From contig JAYMTL010000106.1 in NCBI GenBank assembly GCA_036897445.1, positions 1-64,000 of the forward strand: a stretch of 64,000 bases of DNA. The letters are read 5' to 3'. The notes under the pieces are model-generated. The model saw only the letters and a list, made by a program, of their open reading frames with translations. It did no database searches and had not been told where the DNA came from. Below are positions 1-12,200 of this stretch, piece after piece (position 1 is the stretch's first letter; each line of letters starts with the position of its first letter). The translations under genes and the position numbers were made by a program. This DNA is from Pelargonium tetragonum. Lineage: Eukaryota > Streptophyta > Magnoliopsida > Geraniales > Geraniaceae.

Positions 1-782
1 GAATATTAAAGTCTTAGAAGTTTTCGTCTTGTCCTGAACGAAAAGTATAACACAAATTAGGATATTCGTATTCCTCTTTGAGTACTTTGTCTGGGTAGTC
101 TTACAAGCTTTGTACCTTAAGTGCTTTGGATTTAGTGACTTTCCTTTAAACAAGGGGAGAATACTTTTTTGATTACTTTCAGAATAGACCTATAGAATGG
201 CTAGAGATAGTACAACGAGGAGGCAGGGCATCGAGTAATTGGAACTTCAAAATTTCATGGCAACTCTAGATAGGTCGCGGCTTAGTTTCCTTTATCTAAA
301 TAAAGAAAAGGTAGGGTTACTCTCTGCAAATTTACTAAGCAATATTTATAAACCTTACTACGCTCCAATTAAGACGTCCTTTTACTTATAACGAATTTTA
401 AGCAAAACAAAATAGAATGTACCTGCGAACACTTAAAATAAGTGTTTCCTTGTTAGTAGAAACAGGTGACTTAACCCAAAGCGCTAAATTTAGGGATTGA
501 TTAAACTCCTACTTTTTCCAACTAAACTTTCTATTTATACTAGATTGACCTTATTAGTAAGACAAGGTGTAAGAGAAGAGGGAAAAAGAAAGGTTTATTA
601 AATTTGTAAATGAAAAGGGATTTTGCGAAGTTGGTAATACGAATACGGGTAATACATAATGTAGAATGTAGCCAGATATGAGTGAGTGCCTTAACAACTA
701 GGCTTTTGGAAAAGTCTTGAAGTAGTTACGGGATTCTAAGCAATAAGTAATTAAGCAAAGGCTAAGAGGAGGCCCGGGTACG

Positions 783-827
783 GGTAAGCCTATGTAGGAT
801 TAAAACCAAGTTTCTCTATTCCAGTTA
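783..827 (+). repeat. Dispersed repeat, copy A
   Basis: These 45 nt match 52700-52744 in the same orientation with 5 substitutions and no gaps, about 89% identity by hand alignment. The shared core includes ATTAAAACCAAG. An additional shared word, CTAAGAGG, lies a little upstream in both copies (762-769 and 52684-52691), but the spacing between word and repeat differs by 5 nt. This suggests a longer, decayed repeat unit. No terminal repeats or target duplications are visible. What it derives from is unknown. Confidence 0.6.
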
Positions 828-1161
828 GCTGAAGGGGAAAGAATTGAAGCGTCAAGTTCTTTCTTTTTTCTAGTAATGCAATAAAGCCAAAGTTATAAGT
901 TAAGTTTTTGAACTTGGGAAAGTTACATAAAGGTAATGTAATTATTTCTCTCAGTTGAAGAAGTACGGATCCTTTCGTTTCGGGTTGCAAGGAATAAAAG
1001 AAGTCAAGCCAAAGTACTGAATTTCCGGTAAGTAAAGATGGCAACCGCAAGGTTGTATTCATTTTCCATATAAGGCGGACATAAAATTTTCGGTTTTCCC
1101 TCGTTCTTTGTTTAGATTAGCAACTTTGGGAACTGCTATACTCGACCCAACTAAATGTATA

Positions 1162-1183
1162 ATGTACGCGCGTGCGCGTGTAT
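1162..1183. other. Alternating purine-pyrimidine tract with CpG core
   Basis: Twenty-two bases alternate strictly between purine and pyrimidine, with a GC-only centre (CGCGCG, then TGCGCG) flanked by GT and AT steps. Such runs can adopt left-handed Z-DNA under supercoiling. It stands out because CpG-rich sequence is otherwise rare in this AT-rich region. No function can be assigned. Confidence 0.5.
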
Positions 1184-4100
1184 CCTTACTAACTTATCTA
1201 TTGCTTTCTTTGGTGCCTTCTTTCCCTTCTTTGTTCTATTTCTTTTGTTGTTAGGTTGGCTATCAGGGCTCGGTTACGTATTTAGATCGGAACTTAGACT
1301 TCCTCAGAATAGATAGAATAGTACGACATTGCTCTAGCTGTTAATCGAACTTCAAACTTCTTGCTTTTCCCTTGCCCCGAAAAACTTCAGATAGCTTCCA
1401 TCTAAGATAACATTTTTGGATTTTGTAAATTATTTAAACACGAACCCCTTTAAATAGGAAAAGGCCTCGCATGCTACTATTACAGCGGAGTCTATACAAG
1501 GAACTCCTTGTAGGTGTCCTTTTTACTATGTTTTTATGGAATTTTTGCCTATAGAAAAGTTTAAAAGAGCCAAAGCCCGTCCCCTTCCTGGTATTAGACT
1601 ACAGCAAATACGCTTATATATATAATTGTTTATAAGGTAATTTTAGCAGCGAATACAAAAAGAGTTTCATATATGACTTTTTGGGGAATTACTTAGTGTA
1701 AACTTGACATGTAGTATTAAAAAAAGGTGCATATAGCTCGTTAATTCCTTGTCTTAGGTAGAGTCTTATTCTACGAAATTAGAAGATGAAAGAAAACCTA
1801 TAACCTTTTTTTAGATATCTCGACAAGATTCTTAGCTTTTTATTAATGGAATAAATCCCAGACGAGTCTCTGAAGGCGGAACACAAGAAAATATTAAATA
1901 TCTAAATATTATGAGAAAGTCAAAAGGTCACTTTAGTATGTTTACTCGTTGAGGGTCTAAAAGTGATTGAGCCCTTACCTCTTGGTTAAAAATACTGTAA
2001 GTGGGATTAAACCAAGGGGCTTTTAAAAGAAAGAAGAAAATTTTTATTAAAATAAAAAAGAGTTTCTCCAGTCTTGATTCTCCTATAAATAAAGTGGGAA
2101 CTTGCCCATAAGGGACAAAAGGTTACAACTATGCCTTACAGAGATAACCACATTCTACCTAACCCTAACAGAACTAGGAGAGTAAGTAACTATTATCTTT
2201 GATCTTCTTTAATCAAAAAATTGAGGGTTACTTTATTAAAGTCTCGAGAAAGGGTTCTTTTCATTTGTTGTGTCATAAAGCAAGGATAGTAATAGACCCC
2301 TATAGAGGAATTTCTTCTTTATACGAGTACGGGGCCGTATTTTGAATTCCTAGAAAAGGAGAAAGTTTCCTTAGCAGATTTTTTTGATATAAAAGATTCG
2401 AAACTTTAGTATATATGTAGGCGCCTCATTAACGAATAAAAAACTCTACTTAATAGAGAAATTTTGACATAACTCGTTTAGAATCAAAAAGAGAAAGGTA
2501 ATAAGGTACAACGCGGACTATTCTTTAATATTTACGTTTCCTGTACGATTTGTCAGAAAACTGTAACGAAAACACAGAGGGGAAGTATAAGCCTTTCTTT
2601 TGTTTAAAAGAAGGAGTAGTCCTCGAGAGCGTCCTAATAAAGCTTCGTTTAGAGGGGCATTGGATCTTTTATAGCGAGTGTGGCTTAGATAAGTCGTTCA
2701 AAATAGCAGCTGAAAGTTCTCCTTTTAGGAAACAGACTAGGTACCTTATCTGGTAGGTATAGCCAAAACTGACAAAAAGGCCAGCCCCTTCTCTTTCGCG
2801 AAACCTATAACAATGCCTACAAAGCCTGTGAGGAAGGGAGAACCTATAAGTTAAGTGGGATACATCCCCAACGGAGTTTTTTTCTATTCTGCAAATGCTT
2901 TACTCGAGGCCCTAAATTCATATTATTAAAAGGCAAAACTCAGCGGAAGTTACAGCAAACACACAAGCAGCTTTAAAGCGGGAGCTTGTGAACATAAAGT
3001 GTAATTGAAAAATCCCAACCAAGGAAAAAGGGAAATCCGATGTTTCCGTTTACGGGCTTAGGAGTTGTGGATTAATTTTAAACTGAGTTTAACTAGACTG
3101 TGGGGGCCCTTATAAAGAAATGCAATGAAATTCCCTAATTATGCTGTCTATAATATAAGTAAAAAGCTTTTATAGCGTAAGCTCTTCCTAACCAAGCGAT
3201 TAAGTTCAATACTAAAAGTTTAAAACTAGCTAAAATGGATACTCCTTTCTGCCTTTACTTTAGACCGGGGTGTTAGACTATACCTAAGACTTACTGTAAA
3301 GCGTAACATTTTTAGTTTAGATAGAGGAGTCTAGAAGACCCTTAATTCGAAGATTCTAGACTTTAGTTAAAAAATCTCTTTTGTAAATTTGTAAATAAGC
3401 TTTAGAAAATTAGAAAAGTAGTTAAATTAACCCCCTCCCCTTAAGAAGGCTTCTTTCTTATATAAAAGGGTCTATTCTGCTACTCTTTTTATAAAACGGA
3501 CACTCTATTTTACTTTTTTGGCATACGCCCTAGTTTTAGTAGAAATATAAACTTCAAATAAGTATAGGAGCCCCAGTAAATGCTAAAGGAAGTCCCTAGT
3601 TTAGTAGGTGCTCTCGCAGTGATATATCTTACCCGTGCTTTTTAGATGCATTTTTTTGGTTACATCTAGTCATTTTAGGGATAAAACCCCAACCCTTACC
3701 GGCATTTCTCAAGGCTTTTGGGCTTGCTTAGGTAGGGGTCTCCTAAAAAATCCGCTTTGCAAGCTGTATATTCTATAGAATGGCGTATACCCAAGCTTCC
3801 CTTGTTTCTAAGCTGAGTAAAGAGTCTATTCAGATTTTACACGGGTGGATAGTCCTTGTGGGATACCTTAATAATACGCACTTTCATTAGCCTTTATTTT
3901 ATAAATCTTGCTTTTAATTTAATGTCTACTATTCAAGCTTCTCCAGTTCTAATGGGTACATTCAGCCTAGATAAGAATTTCTTTCTTTAGTTAGAGCACT
4001 ATTCCATGAAGATGGAGGTACATACTAAGATAATAAATAGATTAAGTTTTTTTAAGTACTCCTCGGCAACTTCTTTAATCCTCCTTGTGTATATAATGAT

Positions 4101-5390
4101 ATTTCTTTATTCTTTACATCACAATTTAAATTAAAGGTTAAGGTCTTTTTATTTTTAAATAATAGGATATCTCTAAATCCGTATATCTGTATAGCAGGCC
4201 GCCTCAAAAGTCTTCCACAAGTTTTTTGCAAAAATTTAATGAATATTCTGAGTTGAAGGCTTAGATACAAAGGGTTTATCTCTTAAAACTGCAAACTGCA
4301 AAAAGACCCGGCTTAGCTTCTTACCGGGGATCTCATAAACTAATAAAGAATGCAAACGAGTCTCTCAACAACTAAAGCGGAGGGGCTCAAGAAGATGCCT
4401 ACACCAAAAAAAGGGTACCACAAGACTTAAATAGTAGTTTATAGAGCTAAATCGGCACTTGGATTAAGGCTTTTTAAATTAATCACAAAGAGGCGCTTTC
4501 TTATATGTTTGGACTTGAGCTGCTCACGTGTATCCAAAAGAAATTAGGGTAAAAGGTTCTAGTCTTGCGAGATGTTTATTCTTATCTTATAGGACAATAC
4601 TACAAACACTTAGCGGTTTCATATTAACCTATTTCTGATTTATTACTGTACCCTAAAAAGAAAAAATTTCTAAAGAAGGAAAATACCTATAATACTTAAA
4701 GGGGGTGGGGATATACGAAAACTCAAACCTTAAAGCACAAAAAAATAGAAAGGTGAACTTCATGCTTATTATATTATATAGGTACGGCTGCGTTTAAGGA
4801 AAGAGAGGCGCGGGGCACGCTTTGCTTTATCGGAAACTTTTAAATAAGGATAAGTAAATAGGAACTATTGGACTCTTTACTTACTATAAGATATCTTCTT
4901 TTAGGTTAGACACGGAAACCCGGCTCTGTAAATTAAACAATTGATATATAAAAGAACTCCCTAGAAGAGTATATAAGATATAAGATGTAGTATCCTTAGC
5001 CTTAGAAAAGGATTTATATAGAACTCTTCGTAGGAGGGCACAAGTGTTCTACTCCCGCCTATTATAAATATAAATTTCGGATTAATTCCCGTAAACTTAT
5101 TAGTAAAGCCTTCAAAATCTTTTATATCATAACTCTGGCACCTCTTTAAAGACTCAGTTGTTATTACTTGATATAGCCTTTATCGATTTGTTGTATGTCT
5201 ATTTTGGAACAGTATACTACTCAAGTGGGCAAGTTTAATACTCAAAAATTGACTTTAGTCTAGCTTTGCATCCCTTCTTGTTTCTTGTATCGTCAGGGAA
5301 CCTTTTTTCTTATAATATAAGACCCGTAATTTTAGCTATTTGATTAAAAAAGTAAGTAATTTCGGAGTTGTTAAACAAAAGGGGGCATTT

Positions 5391-5406
5391 TTATATAATT
5401 ATATAA
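5391..5406. repeat. Perfect 16-bp AT palindrome
   Basis: TTATATAATTATATAA reads the same on both strands. It is made only of A and T, so it could form a weak cruciform. Such palindromes are expected now and then in DNA this AT-rich, and no role is implied. It lies about 570 bp upstream of the trnF-trnP-trnE cluster. Confidence 0.5.
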
Positions 5407-5977
5407 GTAATACATAATTCCGAACTTTTCCTTTTTTAAGGTCTTATAAGTTGCTTTGGCTAATATGGAGCGTGGAATTTCTTCTCCTAAAAAAAGCCTT
5501 TTAACCTGCTATAAACAAGCTCCCTGGGACCCCTTTTGTTGTACCTAAAAAAGGTAACAGGATAATGTAAAAGTCTAAATTAATGGGTCTTTAGTTACTA
5601 TAGGATACTCTAAAACAAATTAGTATTTCTTTATTTGAGAGACTTTTTAGGAGTTTAGCACTTTTGAAGTCTTAACTGGGATATCTATATCAAGGTCAAA
5701 TCCAGAGCCCTGTGAGCAGAGTTTCGAGCAAGATAATTTACTATATAAACCTCTTTTTCAAAAACAGGAATTCTTTAGAATTCAGGAAGAAAAAATTGTT
5801 GCATGTTCCTCGTCTAAGAGAAACTTAACCCTTCTTTAGGTATCCGATTTAATACTGAACTTAGTTAAGTCTCAAAAAGTAAGGTAAAAGGGGGCTTGTA
5901 ATCACTTAGGTAGTATAGCTTTTGCAATTGGAATTGACTCTATACTAATAAACTCAATTTGAATTCATTTTGGAAAG

Positions 5978-6050
5978 GCTTAGATAGCTCAGTTGGTAGA
6001 GCTTTGGACTGAAAATCCTTCGGTCAGCGGTTCAAGTCCGCTTCTGAGCA
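5978..6050 (+). tRNA. trnF-GAA: tRNA-Phe (GAA), mitochondrial type
   Basis: This 73-nt gene folds into a standard cloverleaf and would decode Phe codons in the organelle. The acceptor GCTTAGA pairs with TCTGAGC (one G-U), the D-stem is GCTC/GAGC, and the T-arm AGCGG-TTCAAGT-CCGCT is fully paired. The anticodon loop CTGAAAA has GAA at positions 34-36, and the discriminator base is A. The 3' CCA is not encoded. It is first in a same-strand cluster, 14 nt before trnP. One oddity: the anticodon stem TTGGA/TCCTT has only three pairs, because 27-43 and 28-42 are both U-U. The plant mitochondrial form, as I remember it, has AAGGA there and pairs fully. C-to-U editing could not repair U-U. The gene is otherwise intact, so I call it real, possibly with a weakened stem. 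Confidence 0.93.
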
Positions 6051-6064
6051 GACAAAAAAACTCT

Positions 6065-6139
6065 CGAGGTGTAGCGCAGTCTGGTCAGCGCATCTGTTTT
6101 GGGTACAGAGGGCCATAGGTTCGAATCCTGTCACCTTGA
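6065..6139 (+). tRNA. trnP-UGG: tRNA-Pro (UGG), mitochondrial type
   Basis: This 75-nt gene makes a complete cloverleaf for reading Pro codons. The acceptor CGAGGTG pairs with CACCTTG, with one G-U. The D-stem is GCGC/GCGC, and the anticodon stem TCTGT/ACAGA encloses TTTGGGT, giving anticodon TGG. The T-arm ATAGG-TTCGAAT-CCTGT is paired with one U-G, and the discriminator is A. CCA is not encoded. From memory the whole sequence matches the native trnP of land-plant mitochondria, not the plastid version. That makes it the best evidence for where this DNA comes from. It sits between trnF (14 nt upstream) and the trnE-like gene (23 nt downstream), probably on one transcript. Confidence 0.96.
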
Positions 6140-6162
6140 TTTAGTCAATTATCCTTCTTGTT

Positions 6163-6235
6163 GTCCCTTTCGTCTAGTGGTTAGGACATCGTCTTTTCAA
6201 GTCGAAGACAGGGTATACTATACACCTAAGGGATA
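6163..6235 (+). tRNA. trnE-UUC: tRNA-Glu (UUC)-like gene with aberrant T-arm
   Basis: The first 47 nt match the plant mitochondrial trnE pattern. The acceptor is GTCCCTT, the D-arm is GTCT-AGTGGTTA-GGAC, and the anticodon arm TCGTC-TTTTCAA-GTCGA has TTC at 34-36 and the U-U mismatch that I recall as usual for trnE. The 3' acceptor AAGGGAT plus discriminator A is exactly complementary and correctly placed, giving a total of 73 nt. The T-arm, however, is not TTCGA-type. Positions 6210-6227 read AGGGTAT-ACT-ATACACCT, a 7-bp hairpin with one bulged A and a 3-nt loop. Further downstream (6244-6253) lies ACACGGGTTT, which resembles the start of the normal trnE T-arm. So this is either a trnE with a replaced T-arm or a copy disrupted by a short insertion. 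Identity as trnE is clear; function is doubtful. Confidence 0.6.
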
Positions 6236-9200
6236 AGTATGCTACACGGGTTTGGCCCTATAATTAGGGAAATCCTAACAATTCATTTAAGATTTTAGTA
6301 AACTACTTTCCGACTACCTTGTAATAAATCCAGGAAATTTCACACCTTTCGGATCCTCTTTTAGCCTGGACCAGGAATTTACATGAAGATCTAAGCAAGC
6401 TAAAGGGATTGTATATTGAGCTTTGAAATCTCCCTGTTTTTCGTTGACTAGGAAAAAGAGTAAGGAGACTTAACAAAGTCTGGGTCCTTTAAGGTTAACC
6501 AGTAAAAAAATCCTATTTAACTGGGGCTCTTTAAGTTTGCTCTTATATCCTGTCCTGCTCAAAACACTGAAAACTTAATCTCCAGAAAGAAGGGTCAAAT
6601 TACCTGAGGAGAATTTTTTAGACATAATTTTTGTGTTTCTTTAGATTGGGGTTTCCTAGCAAATAGCTTGCCGACCTTGTTAGCTCTTGGGTTTAGTTAT
6701 ATAAAGTCCTTTCTACAAAATAAAAAGGTAACAGTTAATATGCTAATGGCACAAGCTAAGTTAGAGTTTTACGTTCATGATGAGTAAGAGACCTACTTTA
6801 CTGTAGTTGTATCAGAGCTTTTTCAAGACTTTAAGCCAATTCAAGCCTCAACTTTTCTATTTGTTCTATACCCAGTAAGCTCTATAGAAGCTCGTTTATT
6901 CTACTTGCGCTCTTTTATAAGCATCGGAGGGGTTCTTTTTAGGATCCTGCGGGAACCCTGGAAACGGATGCTTCAAATCTCCAATTAAAGTTAAGAAAAC
7001 CTTATCCTAGTTAAAGCCTTGCAGGGGACTTCTAGTCAAATCCTTATTGTGGTCTATTCTATGTCGTGCTTTAACAGCAACTGAGGTATGAATTTTTTAC
7101 GTTTCTTGCTCATTTGTTTTTTGATTATTCTGTATCAACTGCTTTTCTTAAAATATATCCTGGAACTTATTATCTTTCAAATCTATTGATACTTGGTTGC
7201 CGGGATCCCTGGTCCATGCTAACTTATTTAGTTAAATCTCGATTTCTTTAGAATAGAGGACTTTCAGCCAAAAATTAGGACTTCCTCTGCTACCTAATAA
7301 AACGAACTAGAGCTCTTGTGGGGTCCACCCGGTACCTATATTTTTAAGCCGGTACAAGAGTAGTTTTGAGGATTTTGACCGCTCTCCTATCCTAGACGAG
7401 GTTCCCCCCTTAAATTCAATATAAAGCCTTAGCTAGCAGGAATGGGATGTAGTGAACAAAAAGGTTTCTTTATAGTTGCATTTCACTTTACGAAGGATAT
7501 TAAAAATAGGTATCCGTAAAGGATCTGTGCCTAGCCAACCCTTCTGAAATAAAAGACATATAATAGACTTACTAAGTTTTTTATTTTGAAACTCTGTATC
7601 AATTCAGGAACCCGGGAGCTTTTTTTCACTTGACAGGGGTTTCAACTTTCATGGATTTTTTTGTCTCCTTAGGATTGTAGGTAGATACTAGGACTTTTTA
7701 GGTAACCCGACTATTCTTCATTATTCGAACATTCTCGCACTAAAGCAATTACAAGAAAATAGAAACCCCTACCCTAACTTAAGAGTTTAGTTTGGTTCTT
7801 TTTGACATTTATCCACAAATTTATGCCTCCATTGTCTGAATTCAATTTCCTTGGATTTATTTAAGGGAAAAGTCAAGATATAAAATATGAATGAATGAGG
7901 CCTTATAATTATTCGGAGCGTACTATTTCGGAAAGACCCTTCTTTATAAATTTAGAAATGAGAAATAGATAAATACCGAATACCCTCGATTCACAATTCT
8001 CCATCTAAAGTCCCGATCGGGTCAAAAAGCCCTCACTCGAGATCCCTTAGGTAGAAATTATAGGATTCTTGATAAGAAATAATAGGCACGACAAGGAATA
8101 CGACTTCGCCATAGAGTCAACAATTACTATATTCACTAGTGTTAATTGATTTCATTTAATGGCAATACACCAAAGATACACTACTTTTGGTCAGAGAACT
8201 AGTTTATTCCTTTTGAGGAACAAGGGTTTCCTTAGTTGTTACGTAATAAGTCAAGGGAGGAATTCAAAATCTTTATCAAGATGTTCGAGATACATAATCG
8301 AAAAAGCGGATTACTTTAGCGCACGCACTTGTCTTAAATAGGCCCTTGAAGCCCCTAATGCGGTGGATATACCCCTCTACTTATGAAACTTCAGAATTAA
8401 AGAGTACCTTATTTCTACCTTTCTCGAGATCTACTCTAGAATTATTTAGGACTTTACTCGCCCCATATTAAGGCCAAGGATACCCTTCTACACCTTTCTA
8501 TGCTTCCTTTTGACCCCTCTTTTTAAAAACAAGACTTTACTCAAAATTATGTGTTATGCATTTCGAAGAATTACTTTAGTATTATATTAAGCTTAAGCCT
8601 TAAATAGCTTAGCACTTATACTTGTTAGGTTTAATCTTCCTTTAGTTATTCTTAGGTATTAGGTACATTCTTTTTGTGAAAGATAATACTAGGGTTGTAA
8701 GGATAAAATTTAATAGACAAAAGCTGGGTTTTGAGTTCCTGTAATGAGTAGTTTAGTTACTTTGGAGAGTATTCCCGGGAGCACCTTAGATTGGGTTACA
8801 CTGTAGCTCGAAAAAGGTATACCCCTAAATGGGTCTGATCTTTCATAAGAGCTTCCAGGAGCCTGCGCAAAGGAGTTTTGAATGTTATATTAGGCTGCTC
8901 CTTACTCCCGAGTATTTTACCAGTTCCCAATCTATAGTCCTTAATCAAGTGTAACAGTACATTACTAGTAAGGAGTCCCCAGGAAATTTTTAGAGAGGAA
9001 TTTGCTAAGAAAAAGCTTTTTCTCACCAATTAACCCAACGGAAAAAATCTTGCCCTTTCAATTACACCATACATAAGGTCTTAAAATAGCCCAGTAAAAG
9101 GGGCAAAAGGAGTCTACTTCTAGGGAAAATGGGTTTGAACCAAGTAACACTTATCAAAAAAAAGGAGGAAGCACTTCGAACCCGTGACTTTAACCAAAAA

Positions 9201-12200
9201 CCCCGCAAAAGGGTAGGGACATCAAAAAGTATAAGAAAAGCGCACTAAAAATTTTCTTTATCTAGATATCCACAGGATTTCCATAAGTAAGAGGTGATTA
9301 GTCTTTAGCATTTCTTTGTTCCTACGGACTTACCCCTCCCGGAATCTGGATTAAAAACTATGGCATTTGAATTTGGTGGCTTACTCTCTGAACCTGCACT
9401 CAATAGAAAAGAAAAATACCCAAACGCCCTTATCAAGGAAACACATTAAAGTTGCCTTTTACTTAGGGATTCCTTACGGGTTTAACAAGCTAGGAGCTTC
9501 CCCGAGTTGAGAGATCTTCCAGGAATTATTCAAGGAACTGCAAAGAATAGGACTAAGTTCTTGTATAGCTAATATTTAACCCTAGGGCCTTTTCAATTAA
9601 TCCACTTTACTTGTCAATCAATTAGAGACTCTTTCTGCTATCCATACGTAGAAGGGCATGTACTACTTTTCGCAAGATATTTTTTTCTTTCTATTTAAGG
9701 GATTTTGTTTTCTGAGTAAAAGTAAAGGGGAACCCGAAGAGTCTTTATTAGATAAAACCAAACCTGTCATACTCATTTTACTCTATAAATAGAAAATGGG
9801 TTGGGAAACTCTGACATAAGCGGATATTAAAAAGCTCCCAGAATAAAAAAGTCTCGGGCACAAAAAGGATTGCGGGTTTCATTACATTAAGCGCTGCTCT
9901 AGTAGAGGGCAAAATTCTAAGAAAGTTAGATGTAAAAAGAAGTCAATTAAATGTCAATAAAGGTCTACTCGTGGTCCCCTTTTTATTAAGAAGGGTCGGC
10001 TACTATAACTCTACCGGAGTCCCTTTTGATTACGAAAATAGAGAGGGGCTAAAACTTTTATGATATTCACCCAAGTTAAACGTTCTGCTTAATTTTATAC
10101 AGCGGGGGATTGTTCGGGAATTTTCGGGAGACTCAGCTAAGTAATTTGGCATAGTCGCGTTTGAGCTTCCTTTATTTTTTTTATTACAGGATCAGAATTC
10201 CCTTTTTTCGAATTGTAAAAGTTGACTACTCTTATTTTATAACTCCTGGATCTGCCTTTTATAAAACGCACTCTATCGTAAACACTTAGATATAGTATTA
10301 ACAAAAGCGTTTGGCTTTGGATTTATCTACTCCGCAAAACCCGCCTAGCTCCGGTTTTTCTTTGGCAGGGCCTCTGCGTAAAACTTGAGAATAATCAATA
10401 ATTATAGAGAAATTCTGTGGAATTCTATAGTAAGTAAAAAGACTTATGCCTTTAGTTTTCAAGCATAGGAAATCGGCTCTTATTATAGGGATACTGGGTT
10501 GTCGCAATAGGACCGTTTTTCAAATATTTGTAAATGCACTGGGTTACATTTAACTTAATGGGACCTTTTACCGCAAGCTCTCTAAAAAAAGAGTAATACC
10601 AAGAATTGCGTACTAAGAGACTTCTACTAGACAAGACTAAGCCCTCTATTAAACGGGAGAAAACACTATAACTGCTCTTTAGTTTAGTAAACTCTTAAAC
10701 GCTATAGGAAAGGCTTCCATTAAAACTCTTTAACTTTCCAGGAGCTGCAGAGTATAAAGATATCATACAAAACCGGGGTAAGAACTTCTCGGGTAAAATG
10801 AAACGAATGTAGAAGTCGGTAAAAAACTTTTAGCGTAGGTTAAAGCTCAAGAAAAGGCCTTTCAAGAAAGCATTCTACTTTTCCCCCTACTTCATAGTTT
10901 TAATCTAACAAAGAGAGCTCTCTAAGAGTTTTTATAGGAATTCCTTTTACTATACTATCAGATAAATTCGAAGTTCCCTCTCTTTTACGAAGTTTTCTTC
11001 TTAAAAGGGGTGCCCCGGGTTTTACAAATAAGAGAAGTTTGCAAGCATTCCGCATTTTTATTTCATTAATACATTAAGAAATTTAATAAAGGGGGAATAC
11101 TGGATTTTATTAGATGGCTATTGGATTCTTTTTTACTTTGTCGCATTTGTAGGAAAACTTTGATAGAATTAAACAAGGGTCTATTAGCGTTTTCGATAAT
11201 AGAAAGGCTAAACCTTTTTTAGAGGAGTCTCTGTGATTCGAGTCCCTTCTAACCGAGTTAAATAAATTATCTTTACAAACTCTGAATAGGAAAAAGACTA
11301 ATGTAAAAACATTAGACCTAGTTTAAAATTTTGTCTAAAAAAAATGACTATAAATCAGTCCAAGACATAGCACTCAACTGTATAAGATGTATAAGAGAGC
11401 CTTTGGAATGGGGGCCTTTATTTCCTTATAGAGCAGCTCTGGTAAAGGCAAAGCGGTAATTATACTCTTCGCAAGGAACAAAAGGCACTCTTTCGGGCGT
11501 CAATTTGATTAAAGTAGTTAGCTAATAAACACCCCTGCAATTCCCTGTATTCTTAAGGGTGCGAGTCAATCTGTTACTTAAATTAAGCAATTCTAATTCG
11601 AGGAGGAAATTCCAAGCAAGGCGAAGGCTTATGCTATACCCTAAGAAAGCTGAAAGGTATTACGTCTAACTAGGAACCTTCTAAGCAAATCGATCTAAAA
11701 ATAGGGTTTACTTGGTTAACATAGTTACCCGCTTTCAACCCTTTGGACTATATACTATATATATATTGATTCCGCAATTTTTTTTTCAAGGCTTATGGTG
11801 GAATGCTCTTCTTCTAAATATGTAAGTTTCGGATCACTTAATATGCCCTGTTTAATCAAGTTCTAAGTAAGAGCGCTTTGAAATAGGATATGCATGAATT
11901 CCCTGTACTCCTTACCACTAACTAAATACCCCGTAACTGGGGCTTGTCTTGTTACAAAATACAAAAGAGGTATCCTCTCAAGAATTTTTGTGTTATATAG
12001 TACTAAAACATAACAGAAAATCTTGTATCAAACTAGAATCCTAGCTTAAGCCGAGGTCTAAAGAATTTTAAAGATCAAGTCTTTTTTGTATATGAGTATT
12101 TGAGAGGTCATATTTCAAATTGACTTTATTACAATAAGATTAGGAAAAGGAACTTAAGAATAACCCTTTCTAATAAAGCAATCTAGTAGATGGTACCTAT

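Larger units (their letters stand above)
1..5977. other. Non-coding spacer upstream of the tRNA cluster
   Basis: I see no gene here. The only open frames are under 100 codons and look like chance frames. The spacer is AT-rich with many short homopolymer runs. It contains an alternating purine-pyrimidine run (1162-1183), one copy of a dispersed 45-nt repeat (783-827), a G-run/C-run palindrome (GGGCCC at 3104-3109), CCCGGG at 773-778, and a perfect 16-bp AT palindrome (5391-5406). The last 40 bases before trnF are AT-rich and show no promoter motif I can defend. Confidence 0.7.
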
